Shown here piece by piece: positions 50,215-59,309 of a stretch of DNA of 60,007 bases (position 1 is the first letter of the stretch; each line of letters opens with the position of its first letter). The stretch lies in NCBI GenBank assembly GCA_902826035.1, contig CADEDG010000004.1:1-60007 (forward strand), written 5' to 3'. This DNA comes from an uncultured Alphaproteobacteria bacterium. Lineage in GTDB: Bacteria > Pseudomonadota > Alphaproteobacteria > Caulobacterales > Aquidulcibacteraceae. Under the pieces are notes generated by a model. The model saw only the letters and a list, made by a program, of their open reading frames with translations, was not told where the DNA came from and made no database searches. The translations under genes were made by a program, and so were the position numbers.

Positions 50215-50683
50215 TGGCGATGCGCTCCTGCATCGCGTCGAGCGCGCCCTGCAGCATGTAGGCCGCTGCCATTTTATCGACCACTTCGCTGCGGCGTTTG
50301 CGCGAAGCGTCGCCCTCGATCAGCGTGCGGGTGACGGCCGACGTGGAAAGGCGCTCGTCCCAGAGCAGCAAAGGCGCGTTGCGCAGGGTGATCAAATTGC
50401 GCGCAAACGCCCGCGCCGATTGCGCCGAAGGCCCGGCGCTGCCGTCCATGTTGAGCGGCAAGCCGATGACGAAGCCCACACATTGGCGCTGGTCGTAGAA
50501 TTTCAGGATCGCCTCGGCGTCGGCGGCGAATTTGGTGCGCGTCACCGTGCCAAGCGAGGAGGCGATCATACGCCCCGTGTCGCTCACCGCCACGCCAATG
50601 CGCTTTTCGCCGGGGTCAAGGCCAAGGAGAGCGCCTTTCGGCGGTAAGGCGGCGGCGAATTGGGGAAGGTCGAGCAGGGCCAA
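50207..50683 (-). CDS. ruvX: Pre-16S rRNA nuclease/Holliday junction resolvase-like RuvX
   Basis: This 158-residue YqgF protein has the RNase H-like metal site (LLGLDPGEKRIGVAVSDTG), NMDGSAGPSAQSARAF, LLWDERLSTSAVTRTL and VVDKMAAAYMLQGALD. It completes 16S rRNA 5' processing. It is divergent from gatC across a short gap with a palindromic repeat. Confidence 0.93.
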   Translation of the reverse strand: MALLDLPQFAAALPPKGALLGLDPGEKRIGVAVSDTGRMIASSLGTVTRTKFAADAEAILKFYDQRQCVGFVIGLPLNMDGSAGPSAQSARAFARNLITLRNAPLLLWDERLSTSAVTRTLIEGDASRKRRSEVVDKMAAAYMLQGALDAMQERIANG

Positions 50684-50690
50684 GCGCCGC

Positions 50691-50744
50691 CTTATGGACC
50701 GCCGGCGTCCTGCCGGCCAGCGGTCGCCGCCGGTGGTTCATAAG
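50691..50744. repeat. Palindrome, REP-like family 1, degenerate copy
   Basis: Arms 50691-50707 and 50728-50744 are inverted with two mismatches. The left arm shares ATGGACCGCCGGCG, then CCT and GCCGGC, with the repeat at 33811. It lies between ruvX and gatC and may form a hairpin in either transcript leader. Confidence 0.6.
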
Positions 50745-50783
50745 CCTTGAACCTCCGGCAGCGCGCGGCTAAGCCCGCACCCC

Positions 50784-51074
50784 ATGTCCATCGACCAAAA
50801 AACCGTGCGCAAAGTCGCCAAGCTGGCGCGCCTGGCGCTGCCGGAGGAGCGCGTGGCGCCCATGGCCGCCGAACTCAACGGCATCATGGCCTGGATCGAG
50901 CAATTGAACGAAGTCGATATCGAGGGCGTCGAGCCGATGACCAGCGCGGTGGAGGGGCTCTCGCTGCCCATGCGCGCCGATGTCGTCACCGACGGCGACA
51001 ATCCCGCGCGCGTGCTCAAGAACGCGCCAAAGACGGAGGACGGCTTCTTCGTGGTGCCGAAGGTGGTGGAGTGA
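50784..51074 (+). CDS. gatC: Glutamyl/aspartyl-tRNA amidotransferase subunit C
   Basis: This 96-residue subunit stabilises GatA in the GatCAB amidotransferase, which makes Gln-tRNA and Asn-tRNA. It has KVAKLARLALPEERVA, LNGIMAWIEQLNEVDIEGVEP and ARVLKNAPKTEDGFFVVPKV. Unusually, the gatA gene is separated from it by a GNAT gene and a repeat. Confidence 0.95.
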   Translation: MSIDQKTVRKVAKLARLALPEERVAPMAAELNGIMAWIEQLNEVDIEGVEPMTSAVEGLSLPMRADVVTDGDNPARVLKNAPKTEDGFFVVPKVVE

Positions 51075-51544
51075 GCGCTTCGATCGCGATGGAATCGCCG
51101 CTCTCGGACGATGTGCGCGCGCTGGTGGCGGCACTCAACGAAACCACGCTCGCGCTCACACCCGCCGAACACACCCACCACATGAGCGTCGAACAAATGG
51201 CGCGGCCGGACACCACGTTGTTCGTCGCGCGCGAGGATGGCCGCGCGGTGGCCATGGGCGCGCTGCGTCGGCATGGGCATTACGTGGCGGAGGTCAAGCG
51301 CATGTACACGCTGCCCTCGCACCAAGGGCGCGGGCTGGGGCGCGCGATCCTGGCGCGGATCGAACACCTCGCGCGCGAAGAAGGGTTTGCGCGCCTGGTG
51401 CTAGAGACCGGCTCGAATTTTGACGCCGCATGCCATGTGTACGCAAGCGCTGGCTTTGCGCCGTGCGAACCGGTGCTGGAATATCCGCCAAGCGCGTGGA
51501 CGGCGTTTTATGCGAAAGATTTGGCGTCGGGAGCGAGCACATGA
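51071..51544 (+). CDS. GNAT-family acetyltransferase
   Basis: The GTG at 51071 overlaps the gatC stop as GTGA and gives 157 residues. The acetyl-CoA-binding motif is LPSHQGRGLGRAILARIEHLA, and the ending EYPPSAWTAFYAKDL is typical of small N-acetyltransferases. Substrate unknown. It sits inside the gatC-gatA transcript, so it is probably co-expressed with them. Confidence 0.85.
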   Translation: MSASIAMESPLSDDVRALVAALNETTLALTPAEHTHHMSVEQMARPDTTLFVAREDGRAVAMGALRRHGHYVAEVKRMYTLPSHQGRGLGRAILARIEHLAREEGFARLVLETGSNFDAACHVYASAGFAPCEPVLEYPPSAWTAFYAKDLASGAST

Positions 51545-51560
51545 CCCGCGTGACGAGCGT

Positions 51561-51687
51561 CCCTTCTCCCCGTGTGGGGAGAAGGTGGCCCGAAGGGCCG
51601 GATGAGGGGGTTGCGGCCTTTCCTGTTAGAGCGCCTTCCCCTCACCCGTCGCTTCGCGACACCCTCTCCCCCGCAGGGGGAGAGGGG
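51561..51687. repeat. Dispersed palindromic repeat, family 2, copy B
   Basis: This is the reverse-orientation copy of 40463-40588: CTTCTCCCCGTGTGGGGAGAAG at the left, GGATGAGGGG in the middle and CTCTCCCCCGCAGGGGGAGAG at the right. Its purine-rich right end runs into the gatA ribosome binding site (GGGGTGGAG, seven to nine bases before the ATG), so the repeat helps form that site. Confidence 0.75.
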
Positions 51688-51698
51688 TGGAGTGTGCG

Positions 51699-53177
51699 AT
51701 GACCGACCTCACATCCCTCACCCTCGCCTCCGCGCTCGACGGCATGGAGAAGAAGCAATTCTCCAGCGTTGAACTCACTGATGCGTTCCTCGCCGCGATC
51801 GAGAAAGCCAATCCGCATCTGAACGCCTATGTCGTCGTCACCGCCGAGCAGGCGCGCGTGGCGGCGAAGGCGAGCGATGCACGCCGCGCCAAGGGCGGCG
51901 CCGGTCCGCTCGAAGGCGCGCCCCTGGGGATCAAGGATTTATTCTGCACCGAAGGCGTGCGCACCACCGCAGGCTCGGCCATCCTTGGTGAGTTCGCGCC
52001 CACCTATGAATCCACGGTGACAAGCCAGCTTTTCCGCGATGGCGCGCTGATGCTGGGCAAGCTCAACATGGACGAGTTCGCCATGGGGTCGTCGAACGAA
52101 ACCAGCGCGTTCGGGCCGGTCGTGTCGCCATGGCGGCGCGGCAACGAAGATTCCAAGCTCACCCCAGGCGGCTCCTCAGGCGGCTCGGCTGCGGCTGTCG
52201 CCGCGGACTTGTGCTTGGGCGCCACCGCGACCGACACTGGCGGCTCGATCCGCCAACCGGCGGCTTTCACCGGGACGGTTGGCATCAAGCCGACCTACGG
52301 ACGCTGTTCGCGCTGGGGGATTGTCGCGTTCGCTTCATCGCTAGACCAAGCAGGCCCAATCGCCAAGACGGTTGAAGACGCAGCGGTGCTGTTGCAATCC
52401 ATGGCGGGTCACGATGCGAAGGATTCTACCTCGCTGCCTGACATGGTTCCTGATTTTCGCGCCGCTTGTTCGCGGTCGATCAGGGGCATGACCATCGGCG
52501 TACCCGAAGAATATCGCGTCGAGGGCATGCCCGAGGAAATCGAGAAATTGTGGGAGCAGGGCATCGAATGGGCCAAAGCCGCTGGCGCCAAGATCAAGAA
52601 GATCAGCCTCAAGCACACCAAATACGCGCTGCCAGCCTACTATATTGTCGCGCCAGCGGAAGCGTCCTCCAATCTCGCCCGCTATGACGGCATGCGCTAC
52701 GGCGCGCGAGCGGCGGGCAAGGATTTAAGCGCCACCTACGAACAGACCCGTGCGCGTGGTTTCGGCGCCGAGGTGCAGCGGCGGATCCTAATCGGCACTT
52801 ACGTGCTGAGCGCCGGCTATTACGACGCCTATTATTTGCGCGCTCAGAAAGTGCGTCAGCGTATCGCCGAGGATTTTCGTGACGCTTTTGCGGAGGTTGA
52901 CGCGATCCTAACTCCGGCTACGCCGTCGGCTGCGTTCGCGTTGGGGGAGAAATCAGGCGATCCGGTGGCGATGTACCTCAACGACATTTTCACGGTGACC
53001 GCCAATCTGGCAGGCCTACCAGCGCTTGCGCTTCCAGCAGCCTTGGATGCCCAAGGATTGCCCCTGGGGCTGCAAGTGATCGGCAAGGCGCTCGACGAGG
53101 AAAGCGTTTTTGCGGTATCGGCCGCCCTGGAGGAGGCCGCCGGTTTCGGCGTTCGTGCGCGTAAGTGGTGGTTGTGA
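51699..53177 (+). CDS. gatA: Glutamyl/aspartyl-tRNA amidotransferase subunit A
   Basis: This 492-residue amidase releases ammonia from glutamine for tRNA transamidation. The Ser-cisSer-Lys triad is visible: Lys in [22 protein letters not shown], and [34 protein letters not shown] is also typical. The ATG at 51699 is preferred over a TTG at 51687, since it begins [13 protein letters not shown] like other GatA. Confidence 0.96.
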   Translation: MTDLTSLTLASALDGMEKKQFSSVELTDAFLAAIEKANPHLNAYVVVTAEQARVAAKASDARRAKGGAGPLEGAPLGIKDLFCTEGVRTTAGSAILGEFAPTYESTVTSQLFRDGALMLGKLNMDEFAMGSSNETSAFGPVVSPWRRGNEDSKLTPGGSSGGSAAAVAADLCLGATATDTGGSIRQPAAFTGTVGIKPTYGRCSRWGIVAFASSLDQAGPIAKTVEDAAVLLQSMAGHDAKDSTSLPDMVPDFRAACSRSIRGMTIGVPEEYRVEGMPEEIEKLWEQGIEWAKAAGAKIKKISLKHTKYALPAYYIVAPAEASSNLARYDGMRYGARAAGKDLSATYEQTRARGFGAEVQRRILIGTYVLSAGYYDAYYLRAQKVRQRIAEDFRDAFAEVDAILTPATPSAAFALGEKSGDPVAMYLNDIFTVTANLAGLPALALPAALDAQGLPLGLQVIGKALDEESVFAVSAALEEAAGFGVRARKWWL

Positions 53178-53232
53178 TTGGCGCCGCCAATCGGCGAGGC
53201 TAGGGTGCGCCAGGACAAGAGGCGACTAAACC

Positions 53233-53619
53233 ATGCATGAATTGCTCGAACGTCTGGGCCGCGGCGACACGCGCATCATCGATATGTGCAGGGAAGCAAG
53301 CCGCACTTGGAGCAGCTTCTTGGATGAATTGCAGACCGCCGACACCGGCACGATCTCGGCGCGACTGGGGTTCTTCCAGAAGGATTTTCATCGCATCTTT
53401 GAAAGCGACCAGCTGGGCCAGACGATGATGCCTTGGACCGGTTTTGCCGTGCTTTATGACACCCAACAGGGATGGGGCCAGAATTTGCCGCGCGCACGTC
53501 AGCTCGCCGAAGCGTTTTCGCGCAGCAATTGCTCGAGCGAGGTGCGCTCGGAGGCGCGGAGCGCGGTCATTTCCTACGAACTCGAACCGGCGCCGGGTGC
53601 GTCGCCACCGAAACGATAG
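53233..53619 (+). CDS. Hypothetical protein
   Basis: This 128-residue protein is not recognised. The first half is helical (ELLERLGRGDTRIIDMCREASR, then WSSFLDELQTAD), the second half has MPWTGFAVLYDTQQGWG and helical sequence. It lies 55 bases downstream of gatA on the same strand. Codon use looks like its neighbours, so it is probably native. Confidence 0.6.
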   Translation: MHELLERLGRGDTRIIDMCREASRTWSSFLDELQTADTGTISARLGFFQKDFHRIFESDQLGQTMMPWTGFAVLYDTQQGWGQNLPRARQLAEAFSRSNCSSEVRSEARSAVISYELEPAPGASPPKR

Positions 53620-53658
53620 TCCGCAGCTAACCGCGGGCGCGAATCCCTGTAGCCTGCG

Positions 53659-53949
53659 ATGATGGCCAAACGCAAAGCAGAACCCTCCAAGGATCGCCCC
53701 GAACGCCGCCCGCGGGCGGAGATCGATAGGAACTTTCTGCTGGGCGACGTCTTCATTAAGACAGGGGCGGCGTGTGGCGTAGCGCTGCTGCTCATCGCGG
53801 CCTACACGCCGTTCACGCTGATGGGGGCGATCGAGAGCCGCATGTACGACTATCTCGCCGTAGTTGGCGGCTTTGCGGCGCTTGGCGCGTTGTCCTACCT
53901 GCTGGGCCGCCACTTGCGTCATGAGGCGACACACTGGGACTTTGACTAG
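53659..53949 (+). CDS. Small two-helix membrane protein
   Basis: This 96-residue protein has a basic, charged N-terminus and two hydrophobic segments (TGAACGVALLLIAAYTPFTL and YDYLAVVGGFAALGALSYLLG), so it should be an inner-membrane protein with both ends in the cytoplasm. No family is recognised. An internal ATG right after the first makes the exact start uncertain by one codon. Confidence 0.6.
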   Translation: MMAKRKAEPSKDRPERRPRAEIDRNFLLGDVFIKTGAACGVALLLIAAYTPFTLMGAIESRMYDYLAVVGGFAALGALSYLLGRHLRHEATHWDFD

Positions 53950-54018
53950 TAGACTGCCCCGTTCTTGGCTTGACCTCGCGCATTTGGCAGACGACTTTCG
54001 CGCAAAGGAGTTAGTCCA

Positions 54019-54438
54019 TTGAACGCAACGGAATGCACGCGCCTAGGCGCCTATTTGTCGAAGCTGCTGGGTTCGCCGACTGTGTCGGTCGTGGCTCGCG
54101 GAGCTGACGGGGGCGCTCTGCTGGTCGATGGCGCCGCCGTGGCGGAGCTGATCCGTGACGATGACGAGGGCGAACTAAGCTACGCCATCAGCCTCGCCGT
54201 TCCGCGCGCGCCAGGCGCCAAGAAAAATGCGCCGATCGATGACGCTGAGCGCGCGCGCCTGCAGGGCGTGCTACGCCAGAAGCTGCACGCGGCCGAACTC
54301 GATGTTCGTGCGCGTCCTCGCAAGACAGATTCTGCGGAAGTCTATGTGCACAACGAATTCGTCGGCACGATTTCAGCTGACGAGGATGAGGGCCAAGTGC
54401 TGACCATGAGCGTACTCGATATCGATCTCGAGGACTAA
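54019..54438 (+). CDS. DUF3126-family protein with two repeat units
   Basis: This 139-residue protein ends in a DUF3126-like unit (residues about 80-139: VRARPRKTDSAEVYVHNEFVGTI, then LTMSVLDIDLED). The first half (LGAYLSKLLGSPTVSVVARG, then DDDEGELSYAISLAV) looks like a diverged copy of the same unit, so the protein is about twice the usual length. Function unknown. The start is a TTG with AAAGGAG eight bases upstream. Confidence 0.65.
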   Translation: MNATECTRLGAYLSKLLGSPTVSVVARGADGGALLVDGAAVAELIRDDDEGELSYAISLAVPRAPGAKKNAPIDDAERARLQGVLRQKLHAAELDVRARPRKTDSAEVYVHNEFVGTISADEDEGQVLTMSVLDIDLED

Positions 54439-54557
54439 TGTGGAACTGAGCTGCCCGCAACGCATTGGCGCGCCGCGGCAGAGCGACGACGGTCCTTGGG
54501 ACTTTCGGTTGACGCCATGCTTTCCCATAGCAGGGAATGAGGTGGGCCAAAAGACAG

Positions 54558-54582
54558 CCCCGGCGCCAGGGCGGCGCCGGGG
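54558..54582. terminator. Bidirectional terminator-like hairpin
   Basis: CCCCGGCGCC, a five-base loop and GGCGCCGGGG form a perfect ten-base-pair stem between two convergent genes (DUF3126 ending 54438 and phoH ending 54642). On the minus strand it is followed by CTGTCTTTT, fitting termination of phoH transcripts; on the plus strand the T-richness is weaker (AAGTTTG). Confidence 0.6.
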
Positions 54583-54641
54583 TGAAGTTTGTATGCATCC
54601 AAAACTGTCCAACCCTCTCGCGAACGAGGGGCAACCGGCGC

Positions 54642-55418
54642 CTACAAGACACCCAACATGGACGCGACCAGCGGATGGCGGACGATGTCTGAGTCTGTGA
54701 GCCGGATCACAGCGATGTTGCCGACTGCTTCTAGCTTGTCGGCAACGGTGTGAAGGCCGGAGAGATCGGGCAGCAGATCGGTTTGCGCCGGATCGCCGGT
54801 GACCACCATGGTCGAGTGCCAGCCCAGGCGCGTCAGCAGCATCTTGATCTGGCCGTAGGTGCAGTTCTGCGCTTCGTCGATAACGACAAACGCATTGTTG
54901 AGTGTGCGCCCGCGCATGAAGCCAACGGGGGCGATCTCGATCAGGCCTTCGGCCATCAGTGCTTTTAGGCGCTTGGCGGAGAGGCGGTCGGTGAGTGCGT
55001 CGTAGAGCGGGCGAAGATACGGTGCGAGTTTGTCCTCCATGGCGCCTGGCAGGTAGCCGAGCGATTCGCCGGCCTCCACCGCCGGGCGAGAGAGCACGAT
55101 GCGCCCAACCTTGCCAGCCTCGAGCGCCTCCACCGCCTTGGCGATGGCGAGGTAGGTTTTGCCAGTGCCAGCGGGGCCGAGGGCGAGCGTCAGCGCGTGC
55201 GCGTCGATGGCCTCCATAAGGGCTGTCTGACCCTTCGATTTAGGACGCACGTGTTTGATGAAACTCTGTTCGCGCGGGCCGGCGGGAGTGCTGTCAGTGG
55301 TCGGCTGCCAACCGCCCTCGAGCACCTGGAGATTACGTTGGCGGCGGTCGTCGCGTTGGAATTCCTGGACATTGAGTGTGCCCTGCGCTTGCCGACGTTT
55401 CACGCTGCGTTTCGCCAT
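54642..55418 (-). CDS. PhoH-family ATPase
   Basis: This 258-residue protein has a Walker A motif (LGPAGTGKTYLA), GRIVLSRPAVEAGESLGYLPG and the Walker B motif NNAFVVIDEAQNCTYGQIKM, all typical of PhoH-like NTPases linked to RNA metabolism and phosphate response. The ATG at 55418 follows AAGGGGAC; the open frame upstream to 55664 is not PhoH-like. A basic N-terminus (RSVKRRQAQG) precedes the domain. Confidence 0.92.
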   Translation of the reverse strand: MAKRSVKRRQAQGTLNVQEFQRDDRRQRNLQVLEGGWQPTTDSTPAGPREQSFIKHVRPKSKGQTALMEAIDAHALTLALGPAGTGKTYLAIAKAVEALEAGKVGRIVLSRPAVEAGESLGYLPGAMEDKLAPYLRPLYDALTDRLSAKRLKALMAEGLIEIAPVGFMRGRTLNNAFVVIDEAQNCTYGQIKMLLTRLGWHSTMVVTGDPAQTDLLPDLSGLHTVADKLEAVGNIAVIRLTDSDIVRHPLVASMLGVL

Positions 55419-55729
55419 CGTGGTCCCCTTCTTAGGTGCGCCCGTTCTGGGCGCGACGAGAATGCCCCCGGCTTTGGGCCGGCGGCGGGTGGTCGAACTG
55501 GAACGAAGAGTCGAGAGAGTCGGCGCTGCGTGCGCCTGGAGGCGGTTCGAAAAATGCGCTGGTCTCGCGCGTTTCGCCCACAGTCTCCCCCACATGACGG
55601 CGCTCGATGAAAGCGCCTGCCGGAGATGGGTGGATCGAAAAGTCCGATCCATTGTTTCCATCAAGCGCCGAACCGGTTAACGACACATTGAAACCCAGTA
55701 ACGTCACGAAAATTTCGTCCGGGAACGCG
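55419..55729. other. 311-base gap between divergent phoH and gamma-carbonic anhydrase genes
   Basis: I see no gene in this stretch, although frames are open on both strands. It must hold the promoters of both divergent genes. GAACTGGAACGAAG and a TTGAAA near 55687 are the only promoter-like strings I noticed, and neither has a clear partner box. Confidence 0.4.
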
Positions 55730-56263
55730 ATGCCGATCTATGCCCTTGCCGACGCCGATCTTGAAGTTGAGGACGAACATGCCTTCTGGGTGGCGCCAAG
55801 CGCAGTCCTGATCGGCAAGGTTGTATTGAAGCGGAATGCGTCGGTCTGGTTCGGCGCGGTCCTGCGCGGCGACAACGAACCCATCATCGTCGGCGAGAAC
55901 TCAAACGTACAGGATTGCAGCGTGCTGCACACCGATATGGGCGCGCCGCTGACCATCGGGAGCGACGTAACCATCGGCCATCAAGCGATGCTGCATGGCT
56001 GCACGATCGGCGATTGCGCGCTGATTGGCGTCAAGGCAACTGTGCTGAACCATGCCCATGTCGCCGATTTCTGCTTGGTGGGCGCGCATGCGCTGGTTAC
56101 GGAACGCAAGACGTTTGAAACTGGCTCGCTGATTACCGGGGCGCCTGCCAGGGTTGCGCGAAAGCTGGACGAGAAGCAGCGCAGCCTCATCCAATTGTCG
56201 GCTGCACATTACGTGGAGAACTGGAAGCGTTACGCGCGCGATTTGCGACAGAGTGCGCGCTAG
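55730..56263 (+). CDS. Gamma-carbonic anhydrase-like hexapeptide-repeat protein
   Basis: This 177-residue left-handed beta-helix protein has the gamma-class landmarks: SVWFGAVLRGDNEPI, then VLHTD, GHQAMLHGCTIG (metal-binding His residues) and TGAPARVARKLDEKQ. Family members hydrate CO2 or act as scaffold proteins such as PaaY/YrdA. The ATG at 55730 gives family length; the frame is open from 55607. It ends convergent with the GYF_2 gene by a four-base overlap. Confidence 0.9.
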   Translation: MPIYALADADLEVEDEHAFWVAPSAVLIGKVVLKRNASVWFGAVLRGDNEPIIVGENSNVQDCSVLHTDMGAPLTIGSDVTIGHQAMLHGCTIGDCALIGVKATVLNHAHVADFCLVGAHALVTERKTFETGSLITGAPARVARKLDEKQRSLIQLSAAHYVENWKRYARDLRQSAR

Positions 56264-56820
56264 ACGATCGCCTCAGCCCGCAGCGGGCCGTTCCATACTT
56301 TAGCCACGCGAACGTCTATTTCAGGCCCGAGATTGAACCACGCGAAGCGGTCGCGGGTGGCGTCCACTACAACGAAACGATCGCCCTGCTGAAGCGTCTG
56401 AGAGAGCGCGTTGCGAATGATGCCTGCGGAGTGGCGCGTGCGCAGCAGCCACAGGCCCGTGGAAAGTTCGCAGATTGCTCCCATGCTTTCGAGCGCCGCC
56501 ATGAACCCATTCCATGCGCCCGAGCGAATTTCCGCATGGACGAACACATTGGCGCCGCCGTGAGAGGTATCATTGGCGGGGCGTTGAGTGTTCGAGTGCA
56601 TGAGGCCGATCACTTTGCGTGCTTCGACCCAGGCGCCGTCGGGGCGATCAGACACGCGCGTAGTTGGGCGCACGCGACCTTCGGTGACGAACTGGGAAAG
56701 CTGGGCTAGAGTGTACGGCCCGTAGGCTTTGCCGCGCACTTCCACCCACCATTGCCCTGGCGCGGCAGTTTTTTCGGAAGTAACCGCATCGCTCACAGGC
56801 AGCCTGCTCCAAATTGGCAC
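56260..56820 (-). CDS. GYF_2-domain hypothetical protein
   Basis: This 186-residue protein has an N-terminal GYF_2-type domain (WWVEVRGKAYGPYTLAQLSQFV, then GRVRPTTRVSDRPDGAW). The second half (VFVHAEIRSGAWNGFMAAL, then GDRFVVVDATRDRFAWFNL) is unknown. GYF_2 domains usually bind protein partners at the membrane. The ATG at 56820 is the first with a domain-compatible length. Confidence 0.75.
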   Translation of the reverse strand: MPIWSRLPVSDAVTSEKTAAPGQWWVEVRGKAYGPYTLAQLSQFVTEGRVRPTTRVSDRPDGAWVEARKVIGLMHSNTQRPANDTSHGGANVFVHAEIRSGAWNGFMAALESMGAICELSTGLWLLRTRHSAGIIRNALSQTLQQGDRFVVVDATRDRFAWFNLGPEIDVRVAKVWNGPLRAEAIV

Positions 56821-56882
56821 GCCCGGGCGAATTCTCGCGGGCGGTTCAAACTGGCGTACGCAACCCCTGTGCCGGGAACGAT

Positions 56883-57533
56883 TTAACCTGTTTGCGGGTT
56901 AGAACGCCCGCGCTGCTCGAAATCTACCGCGAAACCGTTCTCGATCAAGCGGGCCACACGCCCGTAAGTGCCGCCGACGCGGACCCAGGTTCCAATTGGC
57001 GGCGCGGGGCGAGCCGTACGCAGCGTGATCCCGGTGATCGAGAAGTCGAGCACCTCGCCTTCATAGGCCGCGCCGTTCTCAAGCTGTATGCGCGCGAGCG
57101 ACGCGGTTCCGGACTCAATTAGTCGCGGAACGGCGCGCGTTTCGGCCTCAATTTCGATATCTTTGTTGATGGCGATGGTTAATTGCTCGGCAAGCTTTTC
57201 GCGTTTGTGCGCCGAGAAATCGAAGATCACAGCCATGTCTTGCTCCCCGCGACGGACCACGTGACCCGACACGCGGCCGAACCCATCAAGGTACAGCACC
57301 ACGCGTTCGCCGACATTTGGCAGGATAGGGGCCGCTATGCGGGCGTCGCCGGGCGACATGTCGGCGGTGCGGCAATCATGTTCGCGCCCCAGCTGATCGA
57401 GCATGCGCCCTCCGACGACGAGGTTGAGGCGACGGAACCGGCGCCGCTCCTGGGGGCGGGTGCGGAGCGAACTCAGCCTGCTAGCGGCGACGGCGAGATC
57501 GAGCTTTTCTGCTGCAGCGTTTGACATCAACAC
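56883..57533 (-). CDS. PilZ-domain protein
   Basis: This 216-residue protein has an N-terminal PilZ domain: RRRFRRLNL as the Arg cluster, then DMSPGDARI in place of the DxSxxG motif, and VVLYLDGFGRVSGHVVR. A second, degenerate PilZ-like half follows (GEVLDFSITGITLRTARP). It could bind cyclic-di-GMP, the product of PleD. ATG codons at 57533 and 57527 both begin the protein. Confidence 0.82.
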   Translation of the reverse strand: MLMSNAAAEKLDLAVAASRLSSLRTRPQERRRFRRLNLVVGGRMLDQLGREHDCRTADMSPGDARIAAPILPNVGERVVLYLDGFGRVSGHVVRRGEQDMAVIFDFSAHKREKLAEQLTIAINKDIEIEAETRAVPRLIESGTASLARIQLENGAAYEGEVLDFSITGITLRTARPAPPIGTWVRVGGTYGRVARLIENGFAVDFEQRGRSNPQTG

Positions 57534-57592
57534 GATAAATGCGCCTTCACCGTAAACTTTTGCTTAAGCTTTGACGGTGCGGCAGGGCTTGC

Positions 57593-59308
57593 ATGAGCGG
57601 CGCCGCCGCGGGCAAGGTCCCGGAAAACCCAAGGGATGGAACCGTGCCCGAAACCAACTCCAGTTTCGACTATGTGATTGTGGGCGCAGGCAGCGCCGGC
57701 TGCGTGCTCGCGAACCGACTGAGCGAGGACCCCGAGGTCAAGGTCGCGCTGCTCGAAGCCGGGGGAAAGAACGAATCCCTGCTGGTAAAAATGCCCGCCG
57801 GCGTCGGCAATCTGATCGCAACCAAGGGCGCCACCAATTGGGGCTTCGAAACGACGCCGCAAGAATTTCTGGACGGGCGCAAACTCTATCAGCCGCGCGG
57901 ACGCGGTTGGGGCGGGTCTTCGGCGATCAACGGCATGATCTACATACGAGGCCATGCGCGCGATTACGATCATTGGCGTCAATTGGGCTTGAGCGGCTGG
58001 GGCTATGCCGACGTATTGCCCTATTTCAAGCGCGCCCAGCACCACGAAGACGGCGCCGACGCTTGGAACGGCGCTGGCGGCCCTCTATGGGTGTCGCGCG
58101 GCCCTCCCGGCGATCCCGTATACAAGGCGTTCATACAGGCGGCGGCGCAGGCCGGCTTTCCGGTGACGCGCGATTTCAACGGCCGCCAGCAAGAGGGCGC
58201 CGGCCCCTACCATCTCACCATCCGCGACGGCGAACGCTGGAGCGCATCGGCGGCCTATCTGCGCGCGATCGCCGGCGTTCGGCCGAACCTCACGATTGTC
58301 TCAGGCGCCTATGCAGGGCGCATCGTGATTGAGGGCGGCAAAGCAGTAGGCGTCGAATACTCGGCGGGCCGCGGCAAGCCGGTCTCGACCGCTCGAGCCG
58401 AGCGCGAAGTGCTCCTGTGCGGCGGCGCGTTTCAATCGCCACAAGTGCTGATGCTCTCGGGTGTTGGGCCGGCCGACCAGTTAAAGAAGCTCGGTGTGCC
58501 GGTGAAAGCGGATATTCCAGAGATTGGCCGCAATCTGCAGGACCATTTGGACGTTTGCGTCATCTACGGGATGAGCAAGCCGATCTCGATGTATTCCAAA
58601 ACCAGGGGCCTGAAGCAGCCCATGATCGGCCTGCAATATTTATTCACCAAGCAGGGCCACGGCCGCACCAATCATCTGCACGCCGGCGCATTCTTAAAAA
58701 CGCGCGCCGAACTCGATCGTCCCGACATCCAGATACACGCGGTGAACGCGGTGATGATCGATCACGCTCGGGTCAAGCCGGACCGTGACGGCTTCACCCT
58801 GCACGCTTGCCAGCTCCGGCCGGAGAGCCGCGGAACGGTTACGCTTGCATCAGCCGATCCGTTCGACGCGCCTTTGATCGATCCCCGTTACTTGGCCGAA
58901 GAAAACGACCGGCGCACCATGCGCGACAGCGTGCGCCTGGTGCGCGACATCGTTTCTCAGGACGCGCTAAGCTCGTTGCGCGGGCCGGAAATGCGTCCTG
59001 GCGAAAGTGTACGCACCGATAGCGAGATCGATTCCTGGATCCGCAAGAACGCCGAGACGATCTATCACCCCGTGGGCACGGTGCGCATGGGCGCGGATGC
59101 AAACGCGCCCCTGGACGAACAATTGCGGGTGCGCGGCGTGGAAGGCCTTCGTGTGGTCGACGCCAGCGTGATGCCGACCCTGGTTGGCGGCAACACCAAC
59201 GCGCCGACGATCATGATCGCGGAGAAGATTTCCGATGTCATCCGCGGCAAGCCGATGCTCGCTCCAGAGCATGCGCCGATCGCCGAGGACGAATTGGCGA
59301 GTGTTTGA
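57593..59308 (+). CDS. GMC-family oxidoreductase (choline dehydrogenase-like)
   Basis: This 571-residue flavoenzyme oxidises an alcohol with FAD. It has VIVGAGSAGCVLANRLSE (FAD-binding), the GMC signature GRGWGGSSAINGMIYIRGH, GGAFQSPQVLMLSGVGP, the active-site His in IYHPVGTVRMG and NTNAPTIMIAEK. The substrate cannot be told; choline and long-chain alcohols are the usual ones. The ATG at 57593 gives about 20 leader residues; a GTG further in (57644) is possible. Confidence 0.92.
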   Translation: MSGAAAGKVPENPRDGTVPETNSSFDYVIVGAGSAGCVLANRLSEDPEVKVALLEAGGKNESLLVKMPAGVGNLIATKGATNWGFETTPQEFLDGRKLYQPRGRGWGGSSAINGMIYIRGHARDYDHWRQLGLSGWGYADVLPYFKRAQHHEDGADAWNGAGGPLWVSRGPPGDPVYKAFIQAAAQAGFPVTRDFNGRQQEGAGPYHLTIRDGERWSASAAYLRAIAGVRPNLTIVSGAYAGRIVIEGGKAVGVEYSAGRGKPVSTARAEREVLLCGGAFQSPQVLMLSGVGPADQLKKLGVPVKADIPEIGRNLQDHLDVCVIYGMSKPISMYSKTRGLKQPMIGLQYLFTKQGHGRTNHLHAGAFLKTRAELDRPDIQIHAVNAVMIDHARVKPDRDGFTLHACQLRPESRGTVTLASADPFDAPLIDPRYLAEENDRRTMRDSVRLVRDIVSQDALSSLRGPEMRPGESVRTDSEIDSWIRKNAETIYHPVGTVRMGADANAPLDEQLRVRGVEGLRVVDASVMPTLVGGNTNAPTIMIAEKISDVIRGKPMLAPEHAPIAEDELASV

Positions 59309-59309
59309 C

